DNA of 64,000 nt, from NCBI RefSeq assembly GCF_001654495.1, contig NZ_CP015849.1, forward strand, positions 124,001 to 188,000, in the 5' to 3' direction. Below the pieces are notes generated by a model. The model ran no database searches and was not told the DNA's origin. It was given only the letters and a program-made list of their open reading frames with translations. The DNA comes from Streptomyces sp. SAT1 (GTDB lineage: Bacteria; Actinomycetota; Actinomycetes; Streptomycetales; Streptomycetaceae). This document shows, piece after piece, positions 1 to 8,514 of the stretch (within the stretch, counting starts at the first letter, position 1; each line of letters begins with the position of its first letter). The position numbers and the translations under genes were made by a program.

Positions 1-28
1 GCAGGCACACCCCCCATCGGCTTCCGGC

Positions 29-43
29 CCTGGCGCCGCCAGG
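29..43. promoter_or_regulatory. Perfect 7-1-7 palindrome upstream of the first gene
   Basis: Arms CCTGGCG and CGCCAGG are separated by one base. It sits about 47 nt before the methyltransferase start, so it may be an operator, a leader hairpin or the end of an upstream transcript; no T-tract follows. The real left boundary of this operon is outside the window, so the role is undecided. Confidence 0.35.
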
Positions 44-89
44 CGGAGAGCGGAAGTCGCGCCGCCACTCATCGTGACGAGGTACTGGT

Positions 90-980
90 ATGAGAAAGGT
101 CTCGCTCGACGCCGTCGAAGCGCAGCCGAGTGAATCAGCGGGCGGTCGAGCAGTCGTCGACACCGCCTACGAACGGGAAGTCGCCCGGATGTACGACGAG
201 AAGCAGGACGACTTCAACCTGCTGCTCGGCAAGGAGACGAACCTCGTCCACCACCACTTCGGGATCGGGGACTTCGACCGGACGCCCGGGGCGCTCCGGA
301 ACGAGGCCGCGGTGCAGCGCCGGCTGCACGAGCTGGAGAACGCGCAGACCGAGCGGCTGCTCGACCTGCTCGGCGGCCTGGGACCCGAGCACCGGGTCTT
401 CGACGGCGGCTCGGGCCGGGGCGGCACCGCCTTCATGGCCCACGAACGCCTGGGCTGCTTCGTCGACGGCGCCACGATCTCCCGGTACCAGCAGGGGTTC
501 GCCGAACGCAGCGCCCGCGAGCGGGGCTGCGACGCCAAGGTCCGGTTCCACTACATGAACATGCTGCGCACCGGGCTGCCCCGCGCGAGCGTGGACGCCG
601 CGCTGACCAATGAGGTCACGATGTACGTCAGTGATCTGACCGCGCTGTTCCGGGAGTTCGCCCGGATCGTGAAGCCGGGCGGGCGCTATGTCTTCGCGAC
701 CTGGGCGGTCGACGAGAGCGGTTCGGCGGACGATGTCATCGCCGCGATCGACCGCCACTACGCCTGCACCATGCACACCCGCGGGGCCTACCTCCGCGCG
801 CTGCTGGACGCGGGGTTCGTGCCGTACCACGTGGCCCAGATGGACGACGACGCGCTGCCGTACTGGGAGCTGCGACGGCGCAGCGAACACAGTGACACGA
901 TCGAGCAGTTGTTCATCGACGGGTACAACGCCTCCTCCATCGCCTATCTCATGGTCGCCGCGGAACGGATCGGGACGTGA
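90..980 (+). CDS. Geranyl diphosphate 2-C-methyltransferase-like SAM methyltransferase
   Basis: This 296-residue class I SAM-dependent methyltransferase resembles the geranyl diphosphate 2-C-methyltransferase of 2-methylisoborneol biosynthesis. The family-like segments are VHHHFGIG (residues 53-60), the SAM-binding DGGSGRGG loop (105-112), NEVTMYV (174-180) and PYWELR (257-262). A GAGG ribosome site lies 7 nt before the ATG. By family it would methylate C2 of an allylic diphosphate such as GPP in the cytoplasm. The downstream prenyl diphosphate synthase overlaps it by 4 nt (GTGA), so the two are probably co-made. There is no class I terpene cyclase in the window, so this is not a normal 2-methylisoborneol locus, and the true acceptor may be another prenyl substrate. 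Family call is firm; substrate is inferred. Confidence 0.85.
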   Translation: MRKVSLDAVEAQPSESAGGRAVVDTAYEREVARMYDEKQDDFNLLLGKETNLVHHHFGIGDFDRTPGALRNEAAVQRRLHELENAQTERLLDLLGGLGPEHRVFDGGSGRGGTAFMAHERLGCFVDGATISRYQQGFAERSARERGCDAKVRFHYMNMLRTGLPRASVDAALTNEVTMYVSDLTALFREFARIVKPGGRYVFATWAVDESGSADDVIAAIDRHYACTMHTRGAYLRALLDAGFVPYHVAQMDDDALPYWELRRRSEHSDTIEQLFIDGYNASSIAYLMVAAERIGT

Positions 981-2041
981 TCCCCGGGGCGCTGCTGAAC
1001 CAGTTCGACCAGGAGCTGTTCGCCTTCCTGCACCGCGAGCAGCCACGGTCCGAGACGTTCCGGCGGATGGTCAGCGACCACATGGCCTGGCGCTCGTGGG
1101 ACGACGGCGAGCCGGCGGGGGACGACGCCCGCGGCAAGCGGGTACGGCCGCTGCTGGCGCTGCTGACCGCGCGGGCGATAGCCGGTGACCACCGCAGGGC
1201 GGTGCCGGCGGCGATAGCGGTGCAGCTCGTCCACGACTTCAGCATCATCCTCGACGACATCATGGACGGCGACCGCACCCGCCGTAACCGCCCGGCGCTC
1301 TGGGTCAGTTACGGCACCGGGCACGCGATGACGGCGGCGGCCGGGATCTACGTCGTCGGACTCGACGCGCTGCAGGACTACCTGGACGGGGCATGGCCCC
1401 ATGTCGAGGCGCGGGACCTGTCGAGGACCCTGCTGGACTCGTGTCTGGAGATGGCCGACTCCCAGCACATCGACCTGGACTGGGAGAAGCGGCTCGACAT
1501 GACGCTCGACCAGGTCAGGACGGTGGCTCTGGGCCGCTCGTGCCTGATCAGATGCGGGATCGAGCTGGCGGCGGCCGTCAGCACCCCCGAGTGCGAGGTC
1601 CGCGCGGCCTTCCGGGAGTTCGGCGCGCTGGTGGCCACGGCGTTCTCGGTCATCGACGACTACCGCGGGCTGTGGGGCAGTGAGGAGCGCAACGGCAAGC
1701 CGCTCCGCAGCGACCTGCGCCAGCACAAGAAGACGTTCCCGATCGTCGTCGGACACCAGCGGTGCGCTCCGGCCGAGCGCCGCCGCCTCCAGGCCCTGCT
1801 CACCGTCCCGCATCCGGGCGACACCGAGATCGCGGCGATCATGGAACTGCTGGACGGGGCCGGCGCCCCGGGCGCCACCCTGCGCGAAGTCGCGCGCCTG
1901 TCCGAGCTGGCCGTCGCGTGTCTGCGCCGGCCGCCGCTGGACCGCTTCGCCGTCTCCGATCTCGTCGAGCTGACGGAGAGCCTGTTCGGCGGGCTCACCG
2001 GTCCGGCTCCCGCCCTGCCGCAAGGAGGATTCACGTGGTGA
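977..2041 (+). CDS. Short-chain polyprenyl diphosphate synthase
   Basis: This 354-residue trans-isoprenyl diphosphate synthase starts at a GTG that overlaps the previous stop codon. KRVRP (54-58) is the IPP-binding segment, DDIMD (93-97) the first Asp-rich motif and DDYRG (227-231) a reduced second motif of the DDxxGxWG style common in actinobacterial synthases. Residue F88, five positions before the first Asp, is bulky, which in this family usually limits chain length to C10-C15. It would condense DMAPP or GPP with IPP and supply the substrate of the neighbouring methyltransferase. It may also act as a prenyltransferase on another acceptor; sequence alone cannot say. An AAGGAGG site near its end serves the next gene. 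Confidence 0.88.
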   Translation: MIPGALLNQFDQELFAFLHREQPRSETFRRMVSDHMAWRSWDDGEPAGDDARGKRVRPLLALLTARAIAGDHRRAVPAAIAVQLVHDFSIILDDIMDGDRTRRNRPALWVSYGTGHAMTAAAGIYVVGLDALQDYLDGAWPHVEARDLSRTLLDSCLEMADSQHIDLDWEKRLDMTLDQVRTVALGRSCLIRCGIELAAAVSTPECEVRAAFREFGALVATAFSVIDDYRGLWGSEERNGKPLRSDLRQHKKTFPIVVGHQRCAPAERRRLQALLTVPHPGDTEIAAIMELLDGAGAPGATLREVARLSELAVACLRRPPLDRFAVSDLVELTESLFGGLTGPAPALPQGGFTW

Positions 2042-2877
2042 CGCACTCGTCGGCCGACGGAGCCGCGCCGGCCGTCCCCCCGTTCGCGACCCTGCCGCCG
2101 CTCACCTCGGCCCGGCTGCCCGAACTCGCGCCCCGCATCAAGGAGGCGTGGCTGCGCCATCCGGTCCTGGTGTTCCACCGGTGCGAGCTGTCCCCCGACG
2201 ACCTGGTGACGTTCGGCGCGCTGTTCGGCACACCGGTGCCGGTGCCCACCCAGGAGGCGATCGTCGACACCACCGGGCTGCCGCCCGAGGTCATGGTCAT
2301 CTCGAACATCGTCGAGGACGGCCGTCCGCTCGGTCATCTGGGCGGCGGCGAACTCGGCTGGCACACCGACATGTGCTACGTCGCCGAGCCCGCGCTCGCC
2401 AGCGCGCTCCACGCCGTCGAGACACCCGAGGGGCACGGCGACACCTGGTTCCTCGACATGTCGGCCGTGTACGACACCATGCCCGCCGCCCTGCGCGACC
2501 GGATCGGGTCGCTGTCGTGCAAGCACGACGACAGCCGCACGGCGGCGGGCGACCTGCGCCACGGCCGTACTCCCGTCACCGACATCACCACCTCCTCGGG
2601 CGCCGTCCACCCCCTGGTGCGCGTCCGGCCCGAGAGCGGGCGCAAGGCCCTGTACCTGGGCCGCCGGCTCAACGCCTATGTGCCGGGTCTGCCGCTCGCC
2701 GAGTCCGAGGCACTGCTGGACGAGCTGTGGGGGTACTGCGACAACCCGGCGGCGGCCTGGGCGCACCGGTGGCAGCCGGGCGACCTGGTGGTCTGGGACA
2801 ACCGGGTGATGATGCACCGCCGGGACGCGATCCCGGACGGGGCGCGTCGGCTGATGCGCCGGATCCAGGCGAGGTGA
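2035..2877 (+). CDS. TauD/TfdA-family Fe(II)/2-oxoglutarate dioxygenase
   Basis: This 280-residue enzyme is a TauD-like non-heme iron dioxygenase. The facial triad is visible as HTD (about 110-112) and a distal His near 261 in VMMHRRD, with an Arg-rich C-terminus for 2-oxoglutarate binding. GTG at 2035 is chosen because AAGGAGG at 2022-2028 precedes it; GTG at 2038 is also possible. It overlaps the polyprenyl synthase gene by 7 nt. In phosphonate pathways, enzymes of this family hydroxylate, desaturate or cleave phosphonates, so its place directly before the phosphonopyruvate decarboxylase gene argues for oxidation of a phosphonate or its prenylated product. The substrate is inferred from context only. 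Confidence 0.85.
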   Translation: MVTHSSADGAAPAVPPFATLPPLTSARLPELAPRIKEAWLRHPVLVFHRCELSPDDLVTFGALFGTPVPVPTQEAIVDTTGLPPEVMVISNIVEDGRPLGHLGGGELGWHTDMCYVAEPALASALHAVETPEGHGDTWFLDMSAVYDTMPAALRDRIGSLSCKHDDSRTAAGDLRHGRTPVTDITTSSGAVHPLVRVRPESGRKALYLGRRLNAYVPGLPLAESEALLDELWGYCDNPAAAWAHRWQPGDLVVWDNRVMMHRRDAIPDGARRLMRRIQAR

Positions 2878-2879
2878 CC

Positions 2880-4052
2880 GTGAACGCGACGTCCGCGCCC
2901 GAGGACACCCCGGCCCTGGACCCCGACCTCGTCCTCGACACACTGCTGGCCCGGGGCTACCGCGAGATGGCGGCGGTGCCGTGCAGCTATCTCGGGCCGC
3001 TGCTGGCGCGCGCCGCCAGGCGCCCGGACGTCACCTACTTCCCGGCGACCTGCGAGAGCGAGGCGGTGTCGGTCGCCGCGGGTGCCTGGTTCACCGGCCG
3101 GCGCGTGGTGGTCGCCCTGCAGAACTCCGGGCTCGGGGACGCCCTCAACCCGCTCGCCTCGCTCTGCCTGCCCTACGGCGTGCCGGTGCTGCTGCTGACG
3201 TCGGTCCGCGGCGAGCCGGGGACCCGGGACGAGCCCCACCACGACGTGATGGGACGCACCACGGCGCGGATCCTGGACGACGTCGGAATCGCCCACGCGT
3301 GGGTCCCGGCCGACTCCGCCGGGTTCGTGCGCGCGGTGGCGGAGGCCGAGCGGACGATGGACGCCTCCCGACGGGCCTACTGCCTGCTGATCAGGAAGGG
3401 GACCTTCCGGGACCGGCCGCAGACCGTGCCGCTCGGCCGGAGCGTGCCGCAGCAGGTACCGGGCACCGGCGACCGGCTGAGCAGGGCGCAGGCGATCAGA
3501 TGGCTGCGCGAGCGGCTGCCCGAGGAGCAGGTGGTCGTCACGACGACCGGGCTGACCGGCCGTGAGCTGTACGCCGCCGGGGACCGCCCGACCCATCTCT
3601 ATCTCAGCGGCTCCATGGGCTGCGCCTCGGCGGTCGGTCTCGGCATCGCGCGCTCGGGCGGGCGGCCGGTGGCGGTGTTCGACGGCGACGGTGCGTCCCT
3701 GATGCGCTTCGGGACGCTGGTCAGTGTCGCGGCGTCGGGGCCGGACCTGCTCCATGTCATCTACAACAACGGCTGCTACGACTCCACCGGCGGGCAGCCG
3801 CTCCAGGGGCCCGTGCCGTTCGCCGCGACCGCCGGGCTGCTGGGCTACGCGGCGACGGCGTGCTGCGCCGCACCGGCGGAACTCCCGTCCGCGTACGACA
3901 AGCTGATGGCGCAGCCGGGGCCCCGGCTGCTGGAGATCAAGGTGACGACCGATCCGGTGCCCGCGCCCCGGGTCCCCCTCGCCCTCCCGGACATCGCGGC
4001 CCGGCTGCGCGCCCTGTTCGGCTCCCCCGTCACGACGGCGACGGCCTCATGA
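2880..4052 (+). CDS. Phosphonopyruvate decarboxylase (ThDP-dependent)
   Basis: This 390-residue protein has the layout of phosphonopyruvate decarboxylase, which turns unstable phosphonopyruvate into phosphonoacetaldehyde and so makes the PEP mutase reaction go forward. Visible marks are VPCSYL (33-38), the catalytic-Glu segment [11 protein letters not shown] (58-68), [12 protein letters not shown] (81-92) and the thiamine diphosphate/Mg motif GDGASLM (269-275) followed about 25 residues later by NN (296-297). It is single-chain, as usual for the family. The start is a GTG 2 nt after the dioxygenase stop, and its stop overlaps the PEP mutase start as ATGA. The pairing with PEP mutase makes the function nearly certain. 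Confidence 0.94.
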   Translation: MNATSAPEDTPALDPDLVLDTLLARGYREMAAVPCSYLGPLLARAARRPDVTYFPATCESEAVSVAAGAWFTGRRVVVALQNSGLGDALNPLASLCLPYGVPVLLLTSVRGEPGTRDEPHHDVMGRTTARILDDVGIAHAWVPADSAGFVRAVAEAERTMDASRRAYCLLIRKGTFRDRPQTVPLGRSVPQQVPGTGDRLSRAQAIRWLRERLPEEQVVVTTTGLTGRELYAAGDRPTHLYLSGSMGCASAVGLGIARSGGRPVAVFDGDGASLMRFGTLVSVAASGPDLLHVIYNNGCYDSTGGQPLQGPVPFAATAGLLGYAATACCAAPAELPSAYDKLMAQPGPRLLEIKVTTDPVPAPRVPLALPDIAARLRALFGSPVTTATAS

Positions 4053-4960
4053 GCGGCACCGGTCCGGCGCCGAACAAGACAGCCATGCTCAGGCACCTGC
4101 TGGACCGCCCGGAGATCAGCTTCCTGATGGAGGCGCACAACGGCCTGTCGGCGAAGCTCGTCGAACGGGCCGGCTTCGAGGGCATCTGGGCCAGCGGTCT
4201 GTCGATCGCCGCGGCGCTGGGGGTGCGCGACAGCAACGAGGCGAGCTGGACCCAGGTCCTGGAGGTCGCCGAGTTCATGAGCGACGCGACCGGCATCCCG
4301 ATCCTGCTCGACGGGGACACGGGCTACGGCAACTTCAACTCGGTACGCCGTCTCGTGCGCAAACTCGAACAGCGCGGGATCGCCGGAGTGTGCATCGAGG
4401 ACAAGCTCTTCCCGAAGACGAACAGCTTCGTCCGCGGCGGCGCCCAACCGCTCGCCGACGCAGAGGAGTTCGCCGGGAAGATCCAGGCCGCGAAGGCGTC
4501 CCAGCACGACCCGGACTTCGTCGTCGTGGCCCGCACCGAGGCGCTCATCGCGGGCGAGGGACCGGCCGAGGCACTGCGCCGCGCCGAGCTGTACCGGTGC
4601 GCCGGCGCCGACGCGATCCTGATCCACTCGGCCCGCTCCGACGCGAGCGAGATCCTGTCGTTCAAGGCGGAGTGGGGCGACCGGCTGCCGGTCGTCATCG
4701 TGCCGACGACGTACTACACGACGCCCACCGAGGTCTTCGCCGAGGAGGGCATCTCCACCGTCGTGTGGGCCAACCACCTCATGCGCTCCGCCCTGCGGGC
4801 CATGCAGCTCACCGCCGCCACGATCCACTCCGAACAGCATCTGCGGAACGTCGAGGTCACGGTGGCGTCCCTGGCCGAGGTCTTCGAACTGCAGGGCGAG
4901 GACGAGCTGGCGGAGGCGGAACAGCGCTGGCTGCCCAGGCGCAACGCCCCGAGGCGCTGA
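4049..4960 (+). CDS. pepM: Phosphoenolpyruvate phosphomutase
   Basis: This 303-residue isocitrate-lyase-superfamily enzyme carries the PEP mutase signature [10 protein letters not shown] (117-126), which separates it from lyases and hydrolases of the fold. WASG (47-50) and the Mg-binding DGDTGYGN (88-95) are also present. It converts phosphoenolpyruvate to phosphonopyruvate, forming the C-P bond that begins nearly all known natural phosphonates. The start at 4049 overlaps the decarboxylase stop. An in-frame upstream extension exists but would lie within the decarboxylase gene, so it is not used. It is the last gene before a 183-nt gap. No later enzyme such as a phosphonoacetaldehyde dehydrogenase or transaminase is seen here; such genes would have to be left of the window. 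Confidence 0.96.
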   Translation: MSGTGPAPNKTAMLRHLLDRPEISFLMEAHNGLSAKLVERAGFEGIWASGLSIAAALGVRDSNEASWTQVLEVAEFMSDATGIPILLDGDTGYGNFNSVRRLVRKLEQRGIAGVCIEDKLFPKTNSFVRGGAQPLADAEEFAGKIQAAKASQHDPDFVVVARTEALIAGEGPAEALRRAELYRCAGADAILIHSARSDASEILSFKAEWGDRLPVVIVPTTYYTTPTEVFAEEGISTVVWANHLMRSALRAMQLTAATIHSEQHLRNVEVTVASLAEVFELQGEDELAEAEQRWLPRRNAPRR

Positions 4961-5011
4961 GACACGGTCACGCGGGACGACACGGCCGCGGTCCCCCCGG
5001 CCCCCCCGTCC

Positions 5012-5032
5012 CGCGCGGATAGACTCCGCGCG
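5012..5032 (+). promoter_or_regulatory. 8-5-8 inverted repeat enclosing a -10-like TAGACT
   Basis: Arms CGCGCGGA and TCCGCGCG flank TAGAC, so TAGACT (5020-5025), a good actinobacterial -10, starts in the spacer and enters the right arm. No clear -35 is seen. The site is about 110 nt before the efflux gene. An operator over that gene's promoter fits best; a terminator for the pepM operon is the alternative, although no T-run follows. Confidence 0.5.
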
Positions 5033-5143
5033 AGCCGAGACGTCCGAGCCGAGCCGAACGGTCCGGGACCGGCACCCGGCCGGGCCGCACTCCTGCCCGC
5101 CCGGCCCCGTCGGGCGTCGCTGTCCCCGAGAGGACACAGGACT

Positions 5144-6799
5144 TTGAGCACACCGGTCCCCGCCGCGGCCGACCGCCCCTCCCTGACGCACGAGGGCACC
5201 GGCCGCGAGCCGCGCCGCACCGCGGTCCTCGTCGTCGTGCTGGCCGCCGTGCTGCTGGTGTCGATGGACAACTCCATCCTCAACGTGGCGTTGAAGACCC
5301 TCGCCGAGCCCGCTCCCGTCGGTCTCGGCGCCGACCACAGCCAGCTCCAGTGGGCCGTCGACGCCTACACGCTCGCCTACGCCGGCCTCCTGCTCGTCTC
5401 CGGGCTGCTCGGCGACCGGGTCGGGCACAAGAAGCTGCTCGTCGCGGGCGTCGCCCTGTTCGGTGTCTCCTCCGCCCTGTCGGCGTACGCGAGGACACCG
5501 GACCAGCTGACCTCGCTGCGCGCGGTCATGGGCGTGGCCGGGTCGCTGATCATGCCCGCGACCCTGGCCATCATCTCCGCGGTCTTCCCCGGCGAGCGGC
5601 GCACCAAGGCCCTGGGCATCTGGACCGCCGTGGTCGGCGTGGCCGTCGCCCTCGGCCCGATCATCGGCGGCGCGCTGCTCGAACGGTTCTGGTGGGGTTC
5701 GGTGTTCCTGGTCAATGTGCCGATCGTGGCCGTGGCCCTGGTCGCGATGGTCCGGTTCGTGCCGGCCGCCCGGAGGTCCGGCGCCGCCGAGGGCCGCCGT
5801 ATGGATCTGCTGGGCGTCGCGCTGTCGGGTCTGGGGCTGCTCGGCGTGGTCTACGGGGTGATCCGGGCCGGCGAACTCAACGACTGGACGGGCCGCGACG
5901 CGGGGCTGCCGCTCGCCGCGGGGGTGGTGCTGCTCGCCGCCTTCGTCCTGTGGGAGCGGCGCGTCGCCCAACCGGCCCTGGACATGCGCTACTTCCGTGA
6001 GCGCGGCTTCGCCGCGGCGGCGACCTCGCTGGCCGTGCTCTACTTCGCGCTGGTCGGCGGCACCTTCGTGATCACCTTCTATCTGCAGAGCGTGCGCGGC
6101 TACGGGCCGCTGCTCACCGGGGTGTGCGTGCTGCCGCTCGCGGCCTCGCTGATCATCTTCGCGCCCCGGGTGCCGAGGCTCGTCGCCCGGTTCGGTGTGC
6201 GCGCCGTGTGCACGTTCGGTCTGGCGACCATGGCGGCCGGTCTGCTGGGGCTCGCGGCGGTCGGCCGGTCCACGCCGATCTGGCTGTTCGAGATCTGGCT
6301 GTTCGTCTTCGGCACCGGGACCGCGCACGTGCATCCGCCGTCGACCGCGACGGTGGTCTCCACGTTGCCGGCCGGCGAGTCGGGCGCGGCCTCCGCGGTG
6401 AACAACACCTTCCGGCAGGTCGGCGGCTCGCTCGGGGCCGCCGTCCTGGGCTCCGTGCTCAACGCGGCCTACCGCGCCCGGATCGACCCGGCGGTCGGCG
6501 GCCTGGGCGACGGACCGGCGGAGCGGGCGCGCGGATCCGTCGCGGCGACGCTCCAGGTCGCCCAGGACCTGGCGGCGCACGGCCACGGCCCGCAGTCGTA
6601 CTCCGTCGCGCAGGCGGCGTACGGCGGCTTCCTCCACGCCATGCGCACCACCTGGCTCGCCGCGTCGGTCGTCGTGCTCGTCACCACGGTCTTCGTGTTC
6701 CTGGTGATGGGTCCCGGGCCGTCAGGCGGGGCCGGTCAGGCGGTAGCCGATCCCGCGGACGGCCTGGATCAGGTCCGGGGGACCGAGCCGCCGGCGTAG
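5144..6799 (+). CDS. MFS multidrug efflux transporter, DHA2 (14-TM) family
   Basis: This 551-residue integral membrane protein is a drug:H+ antiporter of the EmrB/QacA type. SMDNSILNVALKTL in TM1, the motif-A-like LLGDRVGHKKLLV loop and the AVVGVAVALGPIIGGALL motif-C-like helix are all visible. A TTG start is chosen because GAGAGGA lies about 9 nt upstream; no better start exists. It is separated by 183 nt from pepM and may have its own promoter. By position it is the best candidate for product export or self-resistance of the phosphonate cluster. Its 3' end overlaps the convergent response-regulator gene by 78 nt, and the last 25 or so residues are low-complexity and may be recently acquired. 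Confidence 0.88.
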   Translation: MSTPVPAAADRPSLTHEGTGREPRRTAVLVVVLAAVLLVSMDNSILNVALKTLAEPAPVGLGADHSQLQWAVDAYTLAYAGLLLVSGLLGDRVGHKKLLVAGVALFGVSSALSAYARTPDQLTSLRAVMGVAGSLIMPATLAIISAVFPGERRTKALGIWTAVVGVAVALGPIIGGALLERFWWGSVFLVNVPIVAVALVAMVRFVPAARRSGAAEGRRMDLLGVALSGLGLLGVVYGVIRAGELNDWTGRDAGLPLAAGVVLLAAFVLWERRVAQPALDMRYFRERGFAAAATSLAVLYFALVGGTFVITFYLQSVRGYGPLLTGVCVLPLAASLIIFAPRVPRLVARFGVRAVCTFGLATMAAGLLGLAAVGRSTPIWLFEIWLFVFGTGTAHVHPPSTATVVSTLPAGESGAASAVNNTFRQVGGSLGAAVLGSVLNAAYRARIDPAVGGLGDGPAERARGSVAATLQVAQDLAAHGHGPQSYSVAQAAYGGFLHAMRTTWLAASVVVLVTTVFVFLVMGPGPSGGAGQAVADPADGLDQVRGTEPPA

Positions 6800-7390
6800 C
6801 CGGACGATCAGCGCGTCGACCGTGTGAGGCTCCGCCCGGTGCTGTCCGTCGGCGCAGCACTGTGCCAGGCGGTCGCGGGTGACCAGCGCGCCGCCGGCCA
6901 GCACGAGGGCACGGAGGACCGCGGCCTCCGGACCGGTCAGGGACAGCGGCGCCCCCGCACGGGTGAACCCGCCGTCGTCCGGGCGCTGTTCCAGGTCGCC
7001 GAAGCGGGGCGGGTACGCCCGCCCGGGTACGACGGGCGCGCGGTACAGGGCGCGTGTGCGGGCGGTCAGTTCGGCGCCGGTGAAGGGCTTGACGAGCCAG
7101 TCGTCCGCGCCCTGCTCGACGAGCGCCGCCCGTTCGGCGCGTGTGTCGAGCGGGGTGAGCATCAGGACCGGGCGGGTCCAGCCGGCCCGGCGGTGGGCGG
7201 CGACCAGGCGGAGGACGTCCCCGTCGGGCTGCTCCCGGTCACCCACCAGGCCGTGGCAGACGGTGCCGCCCAGCATCCGGTCGGCGGTGGCGAGGTCGGC
7301 GGCCACGTCGGCGTCGAAGCCGAGCCCGAGCAGCACCGCGGACATCATCGCGGCGAGGTCCGCGTCGTGCTGCACGACGAGTATGCGCAT
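6722..7390 (-). CDS. Atypical OmpR/PhoB-family response regulator
   Basis: This 222-residue protein has an N-terminal receiver domain and a C-terminal winged-helix DNA-binding domain ending in VRGIGYRLTG. The receiver keeps the phospho-acceptor-like D51, T79 and K101, but the acidic pair that normally binds Mg next to strand 1 is replaced by Q7-H8, leaving only D9. No histidine kinase gene is adjacent. Such receivers often work without phosphorylation or respond to a ligand. ATG at 7390 gives the standard MRILVV start. It is convergent with the efflux transporter, so it could regulate the phosphonate cluster, but nothing in the sequence proves this. Confidence 0.88.
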   Translation of the reverse strand: MRILVVQHDADLAAMMSAVLLGLGFDADVAADLATADRMLGGTVCHGLVGDREQPDGDVLRLVAAHRRAGWTRPVLMLTPLDTRAERAALVEQGADDWLVKPFTGAELTARTRALYRAPVVPGRAYPPRFGDLEQRPDDGGFTRAGAPLSLTGPEAAVLRALVLAGGALVTRDRLAQCCADGQHRAEPHTVDALIVRLRRRLGPPDLIQAVRGIGYRLTGPA

Positions 7391-7468
7391 GGCATCCGAC
7401 TCTAGGACCTGTCCCCGGCCATGCCGAAGACCCCGCCCACGGTGTGCGGCGGCGCGTACGCTCGGCTC

Positions 7469-8434
7469 ATGATCGAGCATCGCGTGGTCCATGTGAACGG
7501 GATCCGGCTCCACATCGCCGAGGAGGGCGAAGGCCCCCTGGTCGTGCTGCTGCACGGCTTCCCCGAGTCCTGGCGCTCCTGGCGCCACCAGTTCGGTCCC
7601 CTGGTCGAGGCGGGGTACCGCGTGGTCGCCCCGGACCAGCGGGGCTACGGCAGCAGCGACCACCCCGCCGACGTCGCGGCGTACAGCATCCTGCACCTGG
7701 TCGGTGACGTCGTCGGGCTGATCCGGGAGCTGGGCGCGGAGAAGGCGTACGTCGTCGGGCACGACTGGGGGGCACCGGTCGCCTGGCACACCGCGCTGCT
7801 GCGCCCGGACCTGGTCCTCGGGGTGGCCGGACTGAGCGTGCCGCCGCCGTTCCGGGGCAGGCAGCCGCCGCTGGTCGCCATGGAGAAGGCGTTCGGCGGG
7901 CGCTTCTACTGGAACTACTTCAACCGCCCCGGTGTCGCCGACGCCGAGTTCGGGCGGGACACGCGCACCGCGCTGCGGAAGTTCGTCTACTGGGCGTCCG
8001 GCGATGTCCCCGGCGAGATCAAGCAGCCGCTCGTCGATCCCGAACGGGGCTGGCTCGCGGCCATGCCCGACCCGGAGACGCTGCCCGAGTGGTTCACGGA
8101 GAGCGACCTCGACGCGCTCACCGAGAGCTTCTCCGAGGGCTTCACCGGGGCGCTCGACTGGTACCGCAACCTCGACCGCAACTGGGAGCTGACCGCTCCG
8201 TGGGCGGGCGCGGTGGTGACCTCGCCCGCCCTGTACGTCTACGGGGACCGGGACCCCGTCGCCGCCTTCCCCGGCACCCCCGAACTCATCCGGACGCTGC
8301 CCGACCGGATGCCCGGCCTGCTGCGCCCGCCCCTGGAGCTGACGGGCTGCGGGCACTGGACCCAGCAGGAACGGCCGGCCGAGGTGAGCGCGGCCCTCGT
8401 CGACTTCTTCCGCTCCTGTCCGCGGGGCGCGTGA
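7469..8434 (+). CDS. Epoxide hydrolase-like alpha/beta hydrolase
   Basis: This 321-residue protein has the marks of soluble epoxide hydrolases: HGFPESW (29-35, oxyanion HGxP), PDQRGYGSS, nucleophile D99 in VVGHDWG, an acid in YGDRDPV and base H296 in GCGHWTQ. It should open epoxides to diols through an ester intermediate in the cytoplasm. ATG at 7469 is preferred over an upstream in-frame ATG at 7421 because the family begins just before the HVNGIRLHI segment. It stands alone between a divergent regulator gene and a strong terminator, so no pathway can be assigned. Confidence 0.9.
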   Translation: MIEHRVVHVNGIRLHIAEEGEGPLVVLLHGFPESWRSWRHQFGPLVEAGYRVVAPDQRGYGSSDHPADVAAYSILHLVGDVVGLIRELGAEKAYVVGHDWGAPVAWHTALLRPDLVLGVAGLSVPPPFRGRQPPLVAMEKAFGGRFYWNYFNRPGVADAEFGRDTRTALRKFVYWASGDVPGEIKQPLVDPERGWLAAMPDPETLPEWFTESDLDALTESFSEGFTGALDWYRNLDRNWELTAPWAGAVVTSPALYVYGDRDPVAAFPGTPELIRTLPDRMPGLLRPPLELTGCGHWTQQERPAEVSAALVDFFRSCPRGA

Positions 8435-8440
8435 CGGGTT

Positions 8441-8511
8441 CCCGTGCCGGTGTGCCGCCGGGGGGCTGCTCCCTCCCGACGGCCCCCCGGCGGGACGCGC
8501 GTCGGCACGGG
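8441..8511. terminator. Strong two-stem bidirectional terminator
   Basis: An inner perfect 12-bp stem (CCGCCGGGGGGC at 8455-8466 with GCCCCCCGGCGG at 8482-8493) sits inside an outer 9-bp stem (CCCGTGCCG at 8441-8449 with CGGCACGGG at 8503-8511). It lies between the epoxide hydrolase gene and the oppositely oriented RICIN remnant. There is no T-tract, as is common for terminators in high-GC actinobacteria. Confidence 0.8.
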
Positions 8512-8514
8512 GCA

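Noticed and set aside
90..2041. A 2-methylisoborneol cluster
   Set aside because: The methyltransferase fits, but no terpene cyclase is present and the genes are joined to phosphonate genes instead.
3845..6637. A 930-codon open frame on the minus strand across the phosphonate genes
   Set aside because: It is antisense to PEP mutase and the transporter, Arg/Gly/Asp/His-rich with no domain, and follows the codon-position GC bias of the real genes.
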